Notes: generated by a model from the letters alone, not told the origin. A DNA stretch of 64,000 nucleotides from Sinomonas mesophila (GCF_001999765.1 NZ_MTIC01000013.1:124001-188000); one strand, 5' to 3'; positions 32,704-42,350 are shown, counted from the stretch's first letter. Translations and numbers: made by a program.

Positions 32704-33831
32704 TCAGAGCGTGCCGGTGGCGATCTTGAGCATGCGGCGCAGCGGCTCGGCGGCGCCCCACAGGAGTTGGTCGCCGACGGTGAAGGCCGAGATGTACTCA
32801 GGCCCCATCTCGAGCTTGCGGATGCGGCCCACCGGGATGTCGAGGGTGCCCGAGGCGGCCACAGGGGTCAGCTGCTCCATCGAGGCCTGCTTCTCGTTCG
32901 GGACCACGGTGGCCCACTCGTTGTCCTCGGCGAGGAGCTTCTCGATCTCCGCCACGGAGAGGTCCTCGCGCAGCTTGAGCGTGAGCGCCTGCGAGTGCGA
33001 GCGCATGGCGCCGATGCGCACGCACAGGCCGTCCATGACCACGGGCTCGAGCGCGGAGCCCGCGGCGGTGCCGAGGATCTTGTTCGTCTCGACGCCGGCC
33101 TTCCACTCCTCCTTGGACTGGCCGTTGCCGAGGTCCGCGTCGATCCAGGGGATGAGCGAGCCCGCGAGCGGGACCCCGAACTGGGTCGCGTCCACGCCGC
33201 CGCGCTGGGCCGCGAGGACCTTGCGGTCGATCTCGAGGATGGCCGACGCCGGGTCGGACAGCTCCGCGGCGACCTCGCCGTTGAGCGTGCCGAACTGGGT
33301 GAGGAGCTCGCGCATGTGGCGCGCCCCGCCGCCGGAGGCGGCCTGGTACGTCATGGACGTGCCCCACTCGACGAGGTTGTTCCGGAACAGCCCGCCGAGG
33401 CCCATGAGCATGCACGAGACGGTGCAGTTGCCGCCGACGAAGTCCTTCACGCCGGAGGCGAGGCCCTCGTCGATGACCGTCCGGTTGACCGGGTCGAGGA
33501 CGATGATCGAGTCCTCGTTCATGCGCAGCGTCGAGGCGGCGTCGATCCAGAGGCCGTCCCAGCCGCGGGCGCGCAGCTCGGGCTGCACCCTCTTGGTGTA
33601 GTCGCCTCCCTGCGCGGTGACGATGATCGGGAGCTTGGCGAGCGCGTCGACGTCGAACGCGTCCTGGAGGGGTCCCGCGCCGTCAGCGAACGACGGGGCA
33701 GCGCCGCCCGCGTTGGACGTCGAGAAGAACACGGGGTTGATCGAGGCGAAATCGCCCTCATCCTGCATGCGCTCCATGAGCACGGAGCCGACCATGCCAC
33801 GCCAGCCGACGAAGCCTACCGAAGAAGTCAT
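32704..33831 (-). CDS. asd: Aspartate-semialdehyde dehydrogenase
   Basis: The 375-residue enzyme makes aspartate semialdehyde for lysine, threonine, methionine and diaminopimelate. The NADP loop is [12 protein letters not shown] (6-17), and catalytic Cys136 is in [14 protein letters not shown] and the length are typical of the enterobacterial-type branch rather than the shorter form common in other actinobacteria. TAGAAT (33839-33844, complement) seven bases before ATG 33831 predicts a leaderless mRNA. No lysC is adjacent. Confidence 0.93.
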   Translation of the reverse strand: MTSSVGFVGWRGMVGSVLMERMQDEGDFASINPVFFSTSNAGGAAPSFADGAGPLQDAFDVDALAKLPIIVTAQGGDYTKRVQPELRARGWDGLWIDAASTLRMNEDSIIVLDPVNRTVIDEGLASGVKDFVGGNCTVSCMLMGLGGLFRNNLVEWGTSMTYQAASGGGARHMRELLTQFGTLNGEVAAELSDPASAILEIDRKVLAAQRGGVDATQFGVPLAGSLIPWIDADLGNGQSKEEWKAGVETNKILGTAAGSALEPVVMDGLCVRIGAMRSHSQALTLKLREDLSVAEIEKLLAEDNEWATVVPNEKQASMEQLTPVAASGTLDIPVGRIRKLEMGPEYISAFTVGDQLLWGAAEPLRRMLKIATGTL

Positions 33832-33923
33832 GGGTTCTATTCTACGGACGACGGCGAGTGCTCGCCTGTGGTGTGCATCTCACCCGGGGGTGGGGCCCCG
33901 CTCGGACCCGCCCCCGGGGAGAG

Positions 33924-34325
33924 TCACTTGATCGGATCAGGGAGACCGCGCTTGCGGCGCAGGGCCTTGGCCCGGGCCTCCCGGAGGGTGGCCTGCCCGC
34001 CGATCCACGTGAAGGCGGCCGACACGGCGGCAGCGAGAAGGCCCAGCCACACGGGGCCCTCTGGGGTCCAGAACGAGACGACGAAAGCCACGGCGCACAC
34101 GAGGGTTAGCCCCACCATCACGACCGACAGGATCGTCATGCCCCACACGCTGCGGACCTGGGACTCGAGGCCGTGGGTGGAGTTGCCGTACTCGTCGAGG
34201 GTGTAGCTGTGGAGTTCGCCGTCCTTGCCGCGGGCGAGGATGCGATGCCCGCCCTGAGTGGCGAGCTCCCGGTGGAGCGCGCGGGCCTGCTCGTCACGGA
34301 GGGCCCTCAGGGGATCCTTCGCCAT
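33924..34325 (-). CDS. Two-helix membrane protein of the WXG100 cassette
   Basis: The 133-residue protein has a basic, soluble N-terminus (about 1-60), two membrane helices (about 63-85 and 90-110) and a strongly basic end R-E-A-R-A-K-A-L-R-R-K-R. It begins two bases downstream of the stop of the preceding gene and belongs to the same operon as the WXG100-type protein. It could act as a membrane partner or immunity protein for that product (inference). No family is recognised. Confidence 0.6.
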   Translation of the reverse strand: MAKDPLRALRDEQARALHRELATQGGHRILARGKDGELHSYTLDEYGNSTHGLESQVRSVWGMTILSVVMVGLTLVCAVAFVVSFWTPEGPVWLGLLAAAVSAAFTWIGGQATLREARAKALRRKRGLPDPIK

Positions 34326-34327
34326 GG

Positions 34328-34978
34328 TCAGCCGCGACGGATGTCGTCGATCGCGGCGAGCAGAGCGGCGTCGTCGGCGGGGAGCTCGTCCACGGAGTCG
34401 GTCTCCGGGACGTAGGTGCCAACCGTCCATGCGGAGCCACCGCGCTTGACGAGGAGTCGGCGGCCCTGCGCATTGTCGGGGCGCCCCAGGGCTGCGCCGC
34501 CGTCGGGGTTCTGCTCGAGGTGCTTGCGCAGGATGAACAGCATCGTCTCGGCGGCCGAAAGGTCTGGGCGCTGCGCCATCGCCCACCACGTGTTGAACGC
34601 GCGGGGCTGGAGGAGGATGCCGATTCCCTCCGCCTCGACGAGGGCAAGGCGGTCGATCGAGTCGGCTGTCAGGAGGGACAGGTTCACGACGCGCTCGGCG
34701 TGGCCCAGCGCGTGGGCCAGGGCGGCGATCGGGCCGGAGACCTCGAGCTCCTCGTCGGGCGTGGCCGTGGCCAGGCCCCGGGCCACGAGGGACGAGGCCC
34801 CCGCGGACACCACCAGCTCGTTGCCGAGCTGGTCTGCCAGGCCAAGGGCCACCGCCGTCGATTCCGTCGACGGCCCGGGCTGGAAGGCGAACAGGGCTGC
34901 GAGCTCGGCGAAGCCGAGGCCGATCTGGTCCGGGGAGTCTGTCGACGGCGTCGGGGTCTGCTCTGCGGTACTCGTCAT
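34328..34978 (-). CDS. Conserved-type soluble protein of the WXG100 cassette, possibly EspG-like
   Basis: The 216-residue protein is soluble and alpha/beta, without signal or membrane segments. Features seen are L-G-F-A-E-L-A-A-L near 20, a G-L-A-T-A-T-P-D-E-E turn near 70, and W-T-V-G-T-Y-V-P-E-T-D near 183. Its placement between a WXG100-type gene and a membrane protein gene, its size and its strand layout recall EspG chaperones of type VII secretion, but I see no decisive motif. It could also be a cytosolic immunity protein. It begins 18 bp after the WXG100-type stop. Confidence 0.5.
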   Translation of the reverse strand: MTSTAEQTPTPSTDSPDQIGLGFAELAALFAFQPGPSTESTAVALGLADQLGNELVVSAGASSLVARGLATATPDEELEVSGPIAALAHALGHAERVVNLSLLTADSIDRLALVEAEGIGILLQPRAFNTWWAMAQRPDLSAAETMLFILRKHLEQNPDGGAALGRPDNAQGRRLLVKRGGSAWTVGTYVPETDSVDELPADDAALLAAIDDIRRG

Positions 34979-34996
34979 GGAAGCCTCCTGTTGGGG

Positions 34997-35998
34997 TCAG
35001 AATCCGAAGAAGTCGCCGACGGCCTTGGCGCCGTCGGAAATGGCTCCGCCGACGGCCTTGGCTCCGTCAGCCACGGCGCTGGCAGCACCGTCCACGGCGT
35101 TCCTGACGGCCGGCACGTTGTCGTAGAGCGTCCATCCTGCCGTGATGACGCCGGCGATGACGTTGGCGGGTGGCGGAGCGAAGACCGACGCGACTCCCAG
35201 CGCGGCCTTGGCGGACGAGGCGATGCCGCCCGCAACGTTGCCCTCGCTGAACTTGTCGATGGCCGAGATCCCGTCGATGCCGGCCCCGAGCACGCCGAGG
35301 CCCTTGGTGGCGACGTTGAAGGCCTTGAAGGCCCGCGAGTCCTCGGCGAGGCCGACGAGTTTGTGCCAGTTGCCGCTCACGGCGTCGCTCGACGCGTTGA
35401 AGGCACGGCTCAGGCCTGCCGCCAGCGCCTCGTCGGGCCAGTTCTGCGGCTTCGCCACATCCCACGCCAGCCGCGCGTAGGACGAGAACGGGTTGACGAC
35501 TCCGGCCCCGAAGGTCTTCGCCATGACCGAGAGGTCGAAGACCCCGGCCCGGATCTTCGGGAAGGCCTTGATCATCGACCAGGTGGACCAGCCCTTGCGG
35601 AAGGGCGAGTTCTTGTCCTCGAGCCAGTTCGGGATCCAGGGGTTGTCCTTGTTGTCCGTGGTTCCCGCACCGCCGGGTCCGCCCGGGGCGCCTGGCCCCG
35701 GCGCGCTCGCGGTGCGCGCCCCGAGCTCGGCGCTCGCCGTCTCCTGCGCCTCGGCGTTGGCCGCAAGAGTGCGGGCGTTCTCGCTCAGCGTGGCGGCGAG
35801 CTTCGCAAACGCGGGGCGGTGCAGCTGGGCCCACTGGCGGGTGAACTCCTCGGCGTCCTTGCCACCCCACACCTGCGGCAGGCGCGACGTGAGCTGGTCG
35901 ATCGACCTCTGGACATTCTTGATCGACGTCGACTTCATCGTGAACTGCTTGCCGAGCGCCCTGAGCTGCTCAGGGTTCGCCCCTTGCTTGATCGTCAA
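34997..35998 (-). CDS. WXG100-like N-terminal domain protein with hydrophobic Gly/Ala-rich C-terminus
   Basis: The 333-residue protein starts with two amphipathic helices joined by a turn L-P-Q-V-W-G-G-K-D-A (about 37-46), the W-x-G hallmark of ESX/type VII secreted proteins. Y-x-x-x-D/E-like export text was not found. A Pro/Gly linker (about 100-125) leads to a C-terminal region with several Gly/Ala/Val-rich, membrane-seeking stretches (about 230-333), ending with repeats of A-D-G-A-K-A-V-G. The start is TTG 35998, five bases after AGGGGGG; the longer frame adds uncharacteristic residues. The layout is like secreted polymorphic toxins of Gram-positives, but no known toxin domain is recognised. 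No EccC ATPase is in the window. Confidence 0.6.
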   Translation of the reverse strand: MTIKQGANPEQLRALGKQFTMKSTSIKNVQRSIDQLTSRLPQVWGGKDAEEFTRQWAQLHRPAFAKLAATLSENARTLAANAEAQETASAELGARTASAPGPGAPGGPGGAGTTDNKDNPWIPNWLEDKNSPFRKGWSTWSMIKAFPKIRAGVFDLSVMAKTFGAGVVNPFSSYARLAWDVAKPQNWPDEALAAGLSRAFNASSDAVSGNWHKLVGLAEDSRAFKAFNVATKGLGVLGAGIDGISAIDKFSEGNVAGGIASSAKAALGVASVFAPPPANVIAGVITAGWTLYDNVPAVRNAVDGAASAVADGAKAVGGAISDGAKAVGDFFGF

Positions 35999-36131
35999 CG
36001 TTCCCCCCCTTCGTGCAATGTCTGCAGCCAACGTACCGGTGTTCTCATCGGCTTCGCGATGGGGACGTCTCCCCACGGCGAGGCGGCACGCACCAGCCGT
36101 CTCCCGGGGGTCCGCGTTCTCCAGGGGCTCA

Positions 36132-36195
36132 GGAATCTAGCTTCGCCGAAACCTATGCCCTGCGGAATCTAGCTTCGCCGAAACCTATGCCCTGC
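36132..36195. repeat. 32-bp perfect tandem duplication at the end of the DHFR gene
   Basis: The unit starting GGAATCTAGCTTCGCC occurs at 36132-36163 and again at 36164-36195, followed by a third GGAAT. The right copy includes the last four codons and stop of the dihydrofolate reductase gene (36185-36195); the left copy is a downstream duplicate. The period is not a multiple of three. Confidence 0.85.
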
Positions 36196-36742
36196 GGAAT
36201 TCCGCGATGCGGTACCGCACGCCCGAGACCGAGGTGAGCCATCCGCCGTCGTCCGGGGTCACGGCCTCGAGCCGCCACTGGGTCCCGAGCGGGGGCGCGA
36301 AGGTGTCCCCGTCGGCGTCGCTGTCCAGGATCGTCACCATCGCGAGGTCCGCGAGCGGCATGGCCTCGGCGAAGATCTCCCCTCCGCCGATCACCCACAC
36401 GAGGTCGCCGCCCTCGGCCTCGGCCGCCGTTGCGAGCGCCTCGTCGAGGGAGTGCACGACGACGGTTCCGCTCGCCTCCCAGCGGGGCTGGCGCGTGATG
36501 ACGATGTTCGTCCGGCCGGCGAAGGGCCGGTACTTCTCGGGGATCGAGTCCCACGTCCGCCGGCCCATCACGACGGGATGGCCCGCCGTCGTCGCGGCGA
36601 AGTGCTTCATGTCCTCCGGCACGTGCCACGGCATGCCGCCGTCGCGGCCGATCACGCCCTCCTGGGTCTGGGCCCAGATGAGCCCGATCGTGGGGCGCGC
36701 GCCTTCGGAGCCCGTCACACCGCTGGCCATGCTGCCGTTCAT
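36185..36742 (-). CDS. folA: Dihydrofolate reductase
   Basis: The 185-residue enzyme reduces dihydrofolate to tetrahydrofolate. Motifs seen are [15 protein letters not shown] near 31 with the active-site acidic residue in the E-D pair, [12 protein letters not shown] near 57, and W-V-I-G-G-G-E-I-F near 115. The start overlaps the thymidylate synthase stop by 4 bases. A 32-bp duplication has copied its last codons downstream. Confidence 0.93.
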   Translation of the reverse strand: MNGSMASGVTGSEGARPTIGLIWAQTQEGVIGRDGGMPWHVPEDMKHFAATTAGHPVVMGRRTWDSIPEKYRPFAGRTNIVITRQPRWEASGTVVVHSLDEALATAAEAEGGDLVWVIGGGEIFAEAMPLADLAMVTILDSDADGDTFAPPLGTQWRLEAVTPDDGGWLTSVSGVRYRIAEFRRA

Positions 36743-37557
36743 ACGGCCACTGATGCCTTGATCGCGGGGTGGTGCCGGTAGCCCAGCACCTCGAAATCCT
36801 CGAACCGGTAGTCGAAGATGCTCTCGGGGCGGCGCGTGAAGGCCAGGCGCGGCGGCTCGAAGGGCTCGCGCGAGAGCTGCTCGCGGACCTGCTCGAGGTG
36901 GTTGTCGTAGATGTGGCAGTCACCGCCGGTCCAGACGAGCTCGCCCACACCGAGGTCGAGCTGCTGCGCGACCATGTGGGTCAGGAGCGCGTAGGAGGCG
37001 ATGTTGAAGGGGACGCCGAGGAACATGTCCGCGCTGCGCTGGTACAGCTGGCACGAGAGCTTCGCCGGCCCCTCCTCGGAGGGCGCGACGTAGAACTGGA
37101 AGAACGCGTGGCACGGGGGCAGGGCCATGTTGTCGATCTCGGCCACGTTCCACGCCGAGACGATGTGGCGGCGCGAGTCGGGGTTCGTGCGCAGGGACTC
37201 CATGAGCCCCGCGATCTGGTCGATGTGCCGCCCGTCCGGCGTGGGCCACGAGCGCCACTGGACGCCGTAGACGGGTCCCAGCTCGCCGTCGTCGTCCGCC
37301 CACTCGTCCCAGATCGTGACGCCCTGCTCCTGGAGCCAGCGCACGTTCGACTCGCCCCGCAGGAACCACAGCAGCTCGAGCGCCACCGACTTGAAGTGCA
37401 CGCGCTTCGTCGTCACGAGCGGGAAGCCCGCGGAGAAGTCGAAGCGGATCTGGCGGCCGAAGACGCTGCGCGTCCCCGTGCCGGTGCGGTCGGCCTTGTG
37501 GACTCCGTGCTCGAGGACGTCGCGCAGGAGGTCCTCATAAGGGGTCGGGATGCTCAC
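36739..37557 (-). CDS. thyA: Thymidylate synthase (ThyA)
   Basis: The 272-residue enzyme methylates dUMP with methylene-THF. The catalytic Cys149 is in A-L-P-P-C-H, with [12 protein letters not shown] and the C-terminal K-A-S-V-A-V. GTG 37557 is preceded by TAGACT (37564-37569, complement) at six bases, another leaderless signature. It is coupled to the dihydrofolate reductase gene, which regenerates the folate it oxidises. Confidence 0.95.
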   Translation of the reverse strand: MSIPTPYEDLLRDVLEHGVHKADRTGTGTRSVFGRQIRFDFSAGFPLVTTKRVHFKSVALELLWFLRGESNVRWLQEQGVTIWDEWADDDGELGPVYGVQWRSWPTPDGRHIDQIAGLMESLRTNPDSRRHIVSAWNVAEIDNMALPPCHAFFQFYVAPSEEGPAKLSCQLYQRSADMFLGVPFNIASYALLTHMVAQQLDLGVGELVWTGGDCHIYDNHLEQVREQLSREPFEPPRLAFTRRPESIFDYRFEDFEVLGYRHHPAIKASVAV

Positions 37558-37570
37558 TCGGCCAGTCTAG

Positions 37571-38545
37571 TCAGTCGTCGAACGGCCGGACCTGCTCCAG
37601 CGCGACGACACGTGGGGGGCCGGCCACGGGCACGTGGAACACGAGGAGCTCGCCGGGCGCGAGGTACGGGTCCGAGGACGGGAGCCTGGCCTCGAGTCCC
37701 TCCTCGAGATAGACCGAGAACTGCTTCAGCAGGGTCGGCAGGACGGGCCGGTGCGAGCAGATCACCGAGGGCTTCCCCTTGTCAAACAGGCGCACGACGT
37801 CGGCGGCGGCCTTGTGCGGCCGGCGATCGTGGCGGTGCTCGGTCAGGTCCTCGGAGAGCTTGAGCTTGATCTTCACCCTCGAGGCGCGCACGTAGGGCAG
37901 CACCGTGTCGACGCAGCGCCGCCACGGGCTCGTCACGACCCGGGTCGGCCTCCACACGCTCAGGAGCCTGCCGACGGCCTGGGCCTGCCGGACGCCGGTC
38001 GCGGCGAGCGTGCGGTCGCCCTCGGCCTTGGTCCACGAGCCGCGCGGCTTCGCCTTGGCGTGGCGAAGGAGGATGAGCGGCCGGGTGTCGAGCGCGCCCC
38101 GGACGTCCTCCTCCTCGAGGGCGTCGAGCGGCTCGACGTCCGAGCGGTTGCTCAGGAGGAGCCGGGCCTCCTCGGCGCTGCACCAGTGCACCGCGTCGAC
38201 CTCGTCGCCGTCGGGCATGATCCTGTCCCCGGGGCCCACGTGCATCGCCCAGTAGTGGACGGACTTGAGCCCCGCGACGACCTCGTAGTGCGTCGTGGGC
38301 AGCGGGATCCCGAGGGGGACGTCGAGCCCGATCTCCTCGCGGATCTCCCGCGAGGCGCACTCGTGGAGCGTCTCGCCGTTGTCGAGCTTGCCCTTGGGCC
38401 AGGACCAGTCGTCGTAGCGGGGCCGGTGGATGAGGAGCACCTCGAGTCCCCCGGCGTTGTGCCGCCAGGGAATCGCCCCGGCGGCGCGTACCACGACGGG
38501 GTTCTCCCCGGCGGCGGGGCGGCCCTCGACCGGCGTGTCCGACAT
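37571..38545 (-). CDS. mutT1: NUDIX hydrolase fused to histidine phosphatase (MutT1-type)
   Basis: The 324-residue protein joins an N-terminal NUDIX domain, with the box G-K-L-D-N-G-E-T through R-E-I-R-E-E-I-G (52-73), to a C-terminal histidine-phosphatase domain with the L-L-R-H-A-K-A motif near 160. This architecture is that of mycobacterial MutT1, which hydrolyses 8-oxo-(d)GTP and dinucleoside polyphosphates. It overlaps the polyphosphate kinase stop by one base (TGATG), so the two are coupled. Confidence 0.85.
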   Translation of the reverse strand: MSDTPVEGRPAAGENPVVVRAAGAIPWRHNAGGLEVLLIHRPRYDDWSWPKGKLDNGETLHECASREIREEIGLDVPLGIPLPTTHYEVVAGLKSVHYWAMHVGPGDRIMPDGDEVDAVHWCSAEEARLLLSNRSDVEPLDALEEEDVRGALDTRPLILLRHAKAKPRGSWTKAEGDRTLAATGVRQAQAVGRLLSVWRPTRVVTSPWRRCVDTVLPYVRASRVKIKLKLSEDLTEHRHDRRPHKAAADVVRLFDKGKPSVICSHRPVLPTLLKQFSVYLEEGLEARLPSSDPYLAPGELLVFHVPVAGPPRVVALEQVRPFDD

Positions 38546-40941
38546 CAGCGGCGGCTCGCAGCGCGCTGCCGCGCCCTGGAGGCGAGCAGCCAGGACTGGA
38601 TGTCCTCGTGGTGATGCCCGTTCCCGTCGAGGTGGTGGCGCGTCCACTCGCCCTCGCGGTCGAGGTGCCACGACGACGTGCTGTCGGCGAGGTACCGGTC
38701 CAGGAGCCCGATGAGCTCGGCGATGTCCTCGCGGCTGCGCAGCTGGACGAGGGCCTCGACGCGGCGGTCGAGGTTGCGGTGCATCATGTCCGCCGAGCCG
38801 ATGTACACGACCGGGTTGCCCCCGTTGGCGAACGCGAAGACCCGCGAGTGCTCGAGGAAGCGCCCCAGGACGGAGCGGACGGTGATGTTCTCGCTCAGGC
38901 CGGGCACGCCGGGGCGCAGCGCGCAGATCCCGCGGACGATCACATCGACCTTCACCCCGGCCTGCGAGGCCCGGTAGAGCGCGTCGATGACGGCCTCGTC
39001 CACCATCGAGTTGACCTTGATGATGACCCGGGCGCGCAGCCCTGCGCGGGCGTTGCGGATCTCGGCCTCGATGCGGTCGATGAGGCCCGAGCGGACGGAG
39101 CGCGGCGCCACGAGCAGGCGCTTGAACGTGGACTTCGGCGCGTACCCGGAGAGCTGGTTGAAGAGCTTCGAGAGGTCCTCGCCCACCTGCTCGTCGCAGG
39201 TCAACAGGCCGAGGTCCTCGTAGTAGCGGGCCGTGCGCGGGTGGTAGTTGCCCGTGCCGATGTGGCAGTACCGTCGCAGCCCGTCGTTCTCCTGGCGCAC
39301 GACGAGGGAGAGCTTGCAGTGCGTCTTGAGCCCCACGATGCCGTACACGACGTGCACGCCCGCCTGCTCAAGCTTGCGCGCCCACGAGATGTTGGCCTGC
39401 TCGTCGAAGCGGGCCTTGATCTCGACGAGCGCGAGGACCTGCTTCCCGGCCTCGGCGGCGTCGATGAGCGCGTCCACGATCGGCGAGTCGCCGGACGTGC
39501 GGTACAGGGTCTGCTTGATCGCCTGGACCTTCGGGTCCGCCGCGGCCTGCTCGAGGAACGCCTGCACGGACGTCGAGAACGAGTCGTAGGGGTGCTGGAG
39601 GAGGATGTCGCGGCGGCGCATCGCGGCGAACACATTGGCCGCCTTGGACGTCTCGGACTCGTTGAGGAACCGCGACGTGTGCGCGAGGTGCTTGGGGTAG
39701 TGCAGGTCGGCGCGGTCGATCCCGGCGATGACGCTGAGCCCGCGCAGGTCCAGCGGGGTCGGCAGCTGGTACACCTCGCTCTCCTCGACCCCGAGCTCGC
39801 GCACGAGCAGGGCGAGGATGTTCGGGTTGATGTCGTCCGTGACCTCGAGCCGCACCGGGGGCCCGAAGCGCCGGCGCAGGAGCTCCTTCTCGAGGGCCTG
39901 GAGGAGGTTCTCGGCGTCGTCCTCCTCGACCTCGAGGTCCTCGTTGCGCGTCACGCGGAACGTGTGGTGCTCGAGCACTTCCATGCCCGGGAAGAGCTGG
40001 TCGAGGTGGACGGCGATGAGCTCCTCGAGTGCGATGAAGCGCGCCCTCCGGCCCGAGACGGTCCCGGCGCGGGGGCCGTCGATCGAGATGAGGCGGGGAA
40101 GCTGGTCCGGGACCTTGAGGCGCGCGAAGAGCTCCTTGTCGCTGATCGGGTTGCGGACCACGACGGCGAGGTTGAGCGAGAGCCCCGAGATGTACGGGAA
40201 CGGGTGGGCGGGGTCCACGGCGAGCGGGGTCAGGATCGGGAAGACCTGCTCCGCGAACATCTGGCTCAGGCGGCCCCTGGCCTCGTCGTCCAGCTCGGAC
40301 CAGTGCACGAGGTGGATGCGTTCCTGCTCGAGCGCGGGGCGGATCTGCTCGGCGAAGACGCGGGCGTGCCGCTCCTGGAGCTCGTGGGCCGCCTCCGAGA
40401 TCTGGTCGAGCACCTCGATGGGGCTCAGGCCCGCGGGGGAGGGGACGGCGAGGCCGGTCGCGATGCGGCGCTTGAGCCCCGCGACGCGGACCATGAAGAA
40501 CTCGTCGAGGTTCGAGGCGAAGATCGAGAGGAAGTTGACCCGCTCGAGGAGGTACAGCGAGGGGTCCTCGGCGAGCTCGAGCACGCGCGCGTTGAACGCG
40601 AGCCAGCTCAGCTCGCGGTCGAGGAAGCGGTCCGGCCCGACGACCTCGCCCTCGGGCTCGAGCCGCGGGGCGAACTCCGGGATGTCGATCCGGTCCTGGG
40701 TCGCGCGGGAGGGCGGGACCTCCGACGAGCCGAAGACGGGCTGGGTGCGCGGTGCGGCCGCCGCGGACGACGCCGCCTCGACGCCCACCGCCGGGGCGTC
40801 GCCGAGCGCTGTGGTGAGCTCTTCGGCCGCCTGGGCGGAGGCGCCGTCGGTCGCGGCGAGGCTGCCGCCGAAGGCGGTGAGGGTCGTGTCAGTCTGCGGC
40901 GCCGTTGCTGCACTGCTCTCGTTCTGGGCGGCTTCAGTCAT
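38545..40941 (-). CDS. ppk1: Polyphosphate kinase 1
   Basis: The 798-residue enzyme makes polyphosphate from ATP reversibly. The four PPK1 domains are recognisable: L-S-W-L-A-F-N-A-R near 110, P-Y-I-S-G-L-S-L-N near 252, the catalytic-His region L-K-T-H-C-K-L, and C-H-I-G-T-G-N-Y-H. An extra Ala-rich N-terminus of about 90 residues is present. GGAGG precedes ATG 40941. Coupling with MutT1 puts phosphate storage and nucleotide clean-up under one control. Confidence 0.93.
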   Translation of the reverse strand: MTEAAQNESSAATAPQTDTTLTAFGGSLAATDGASAQAAEELTTALGDAPAVGVEAASSAAAAPRTQPVFGSSEVPPSRATQDRIDIPEFAPRLEPEGEVVGPDRFLDRELSWLAFNARVLELAEDPSLYLLERVNFLSIFASNLDEFFMVRVAGLKRRIATGLAVPSPAGLSPIEVLDQISEAAHELQERHARVFAEQIRPALEQERIHLVHWSELDDEARGRLSQMFAEQVFPILTPLAVDPAHPFPYISGLSLNLAVVVRNPISDKELFARLKVPDQLPRLISIDGPRAGTVSGRRARFIALEELIAVHLDQLFPGMEVLEHHTFRVTRNEDLEVEEDDAENLLQALEKELLRRRFGPPVRLEVTDDINPNILALLVRELGVEESEVYQLPTPLDLRGLSVIAGIDRADLHYPKHLAHTSRFLNESETSKAANVFAAMRRRDILLQHPYDSFSTSVQAFLEQAAADPKVQAIKQTLYRTSGDSPIVDALIDAAEAGKQVLALVEIKARFDEQANISWARKLEQAGVHVVYGIVGLKTHCKLSLVVRQENDGLRRYCHIGTGNYHPRTARYYEDLGLLTCDEQVGEDLSKLFNQLSGYAPKSTFKRLLVAPRSVRSGLIDRIEAEIRNARAGLRARVIIKVNSMVDEAVIDALYRASQAGVKVDVIVRGICALRPGVPGLSENITVRSVLGRFLEHSRVFAFANGGNPVVYIGSADMMHRNLDRRVEALVQLRSREDIAELIGLLDRYLADSTSSWHLDREGEWTRHHLDGNGHHHEDIQSWLLASRARQRAASRR

Positions 40942-40980
40942 GGTTCCTCCGCAGGAGCTGGTCTCTTGCAGACAACCCTA

Positions 40981-41961
40981 CTAGCGCGCGGCGCCCGCGG
41001 GGGCATACAGGATGTCCTGGTCCCACAGCGTGAAGCCGAGGCGGCGGTACAGGGCCACCGCGGCCCGGTTGTCCGCATCCGTGTAGAGCATGACCGTCGC
41101 GAGGCCCTGCCCGTGCAGGTGGTCGATGCCGTGGAGGGTCAGGGCGCGCCCGAGGCCGCGGCCCTGCGCCTCGGGCACGACGCCGACGGCGTAGACCTCG
41201 CCGATGGCCCGGTGCTCGCCGTGGGCCGGGTGGACCTTGGTCCAGTGGAAGCCGAGGATCCTGTCCTCGGGGTCGACGGCGAGGAAGAACCCCGCGGGGT
41301 CGAACCAGTCCTCCGCCATGCGGGCCTCGAGGTCGCTGCGGCGCAGCGCCCCCTGCTCGGGGTGGTTCGCGAAGGCGGCCCGGTTGGCCTCGAGCCACGC
41401 ATCCTCGTCCTGGCCGGGCCGGAAGGGGCGGATCGTCACGCCGTCGGGCAGCGGCCCCTCGGCCTCGTGCGGGTGGCGGACGAGCACCATCTTCCACAGC
41501 TGGCGCTCCGCGACGAAGCCGTAGGTGGCGGCCAGCTCGGCGGCCGCCTCATGGTTGCCGTGGGACCAGGCCTTGAGGCCCGTGAAGCCCGCCGCGCCGC
41601 GCAGCTCGCGGACCGCCTCGACGAGCCGCATGCCCACGCCCTGGTTGCGGTAGTTCGGGTGCACGGCCAGCTCGGCCACCCCGGAGCCGTCGGGGGCGAA
41701 GGCGATCGCGGCGAGCCCCGCGAGGTCCTCCGGTGCGGAGGACCCCGCGGTGTCGTCGAGCGCGTGGACGGCGACCGTGAGCAGCTCCTCGGAGCGGGTC
41801 TGCGGCGAGCGCATGAGGACAGTGGTCTGCTCCGAGAGGGAGGGGTTGCCGTCAGAGTCCTCGGCGGCCGCGAGGAGGTCGCGGATCTCGGACCAGAGGG
41901 CCTGCGGGACGCGGCCCTCGACGACGGTGGCGGGCCAGTCCTGCGGGTATGCGCTCGTCAT
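40981..41961 (-). CDS. mshD: Mycothiol synthase
   Basis: The 326-residue protein has two tandem GNAT domains: V-H-P-N-Y-R-N-Q-G-V-G near 105 and V-V-P-E-A-Q-G-R-G-L-G near 262 bind acetyl-CoA. The second domain has L-Y-T-D-A-D-N-R-A-A-V-A-L-Y, typical of MshD. It acetylates Cys-GlcN-Ins, the last step of mycothiol synthesis. TAGCCT (41969-41974, complement) seven bases before ATG 41961 suggests a leaderless mRNA. Confidence 0.9.
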   Translation of the reverse strand: MTSAYPQDWPATVVEGRVPQALWSEIRDLLAAAEDSDGNPSLSEQTTVLMRSPQTRSEELLTVAVHALDDTAGSSAPEDLAGLAAIAFAPDGSGVAELAVHPNYRNQGVGMRLVEAVRELRGAAGFTGLKAWSHGNHEAAAELAATYGFVAERQLWKMVLVRHPHEAEGPLPDGVTIRPFRPGQDEDAWLEANRAAFANHPEQGALRRSDLEARMAEDWFDPAGFFLAVDPEDRILGFHWTKVHPAHGEHRAIGEVYAVGVVPEAQGRGLGRALTLHGIDHLHGQGLATVMLYTDADNRAAVALYRRLGFTLWDQDILYAPAGAAR

Positions 41962-42021
41962 GAACGCAAGGCTAGCGAATGACGGTGGGATTGGAGCGGG
42001 CGCGGTGCCGAGATGTCGTTT

Positions 42022-42050
42022 TTGACCCCCGCGGCGACCTCCTGTAATGT
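42022..42050 (+). promoter_or_regulatory. Strong promoter for a candidate small RNA
   Basis: TTGACC (42022-42027) and TAATGT (42045-42050) are separated by exactly 17 bases. This is the best housekeeping-like promoter seen in the window, yet no gene starts within 290 bp downstream. Confidence 0.6.
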
Positions 42051-42055
42051 CATGG

Positions 42056-42190
42056 TCCTGCCGCGGCAGCGCGGCACGAGGGGGATCCACCAGTGGGGTG
42101 GCTTCGATACGTTCGACCCGTATGTCCTCCACCCTTTGCGAGGGCCCCGCACGGCGACCAGTACAGCGCGTGCGGGGCCCTCGCCGTCGT
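42056..42190 (+). ncRNA. Candidate structured small RNA (novel)
   Basis: Downstream of the promoter lie two hairpins. The first is GGGTGG (42096-42101)/CCACCC (42129-42134) enclosing ATACG (42107-42111)/CGTAT (42119-42123). The second is a perfect 16-bp stem, 42138-42153 with 42169-42184, which can serve as a terminator. No tRNA cloverleaf, and no recognised Rfam-type motif that I can name. The remainder to the GntR start (42351) shows nothing further, giving a 389-bp gene-free interval overall. Confidence 0.5.
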
Positions 42191-42337
42191 CCGCGCCCCT
42201 CTCGACGGCGCCCCACCGGGCATCCCGCGCCGCCTGTACAGACAGGACGAGCCCCGGACGCCATCTGTTGCCAAGTGTTTCCCGTAAGTTCACCCGCGAT
42301 CGGCCCCGAGGCCAGCAATAGGGCGGATCCGCACTTG

Positions 42338-42350
42338 TACGCTCAGGGCC
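42338..42350 (+). promoter_or_regulatory. Probable leaderless promoter of the gntR gene
   Basis: TACGCT (42338-42343) stands seven bases before ATG 42351, with no Shine-Dalgarno sequence. Confidence 0.4.

Noticed and set aside
38608-41982. 1,124-residue open frame antisense to ppk and mshD
   Set aside because: A shadow of two well-defined enzymes on the other strand; no recognisable motif.
42056-42190. Two-hairpin region as a tRNA or 6C RNA
   Set aside because: No cloverleaf, and the hairpin loops lack the runs of six C that define 6C RNA.
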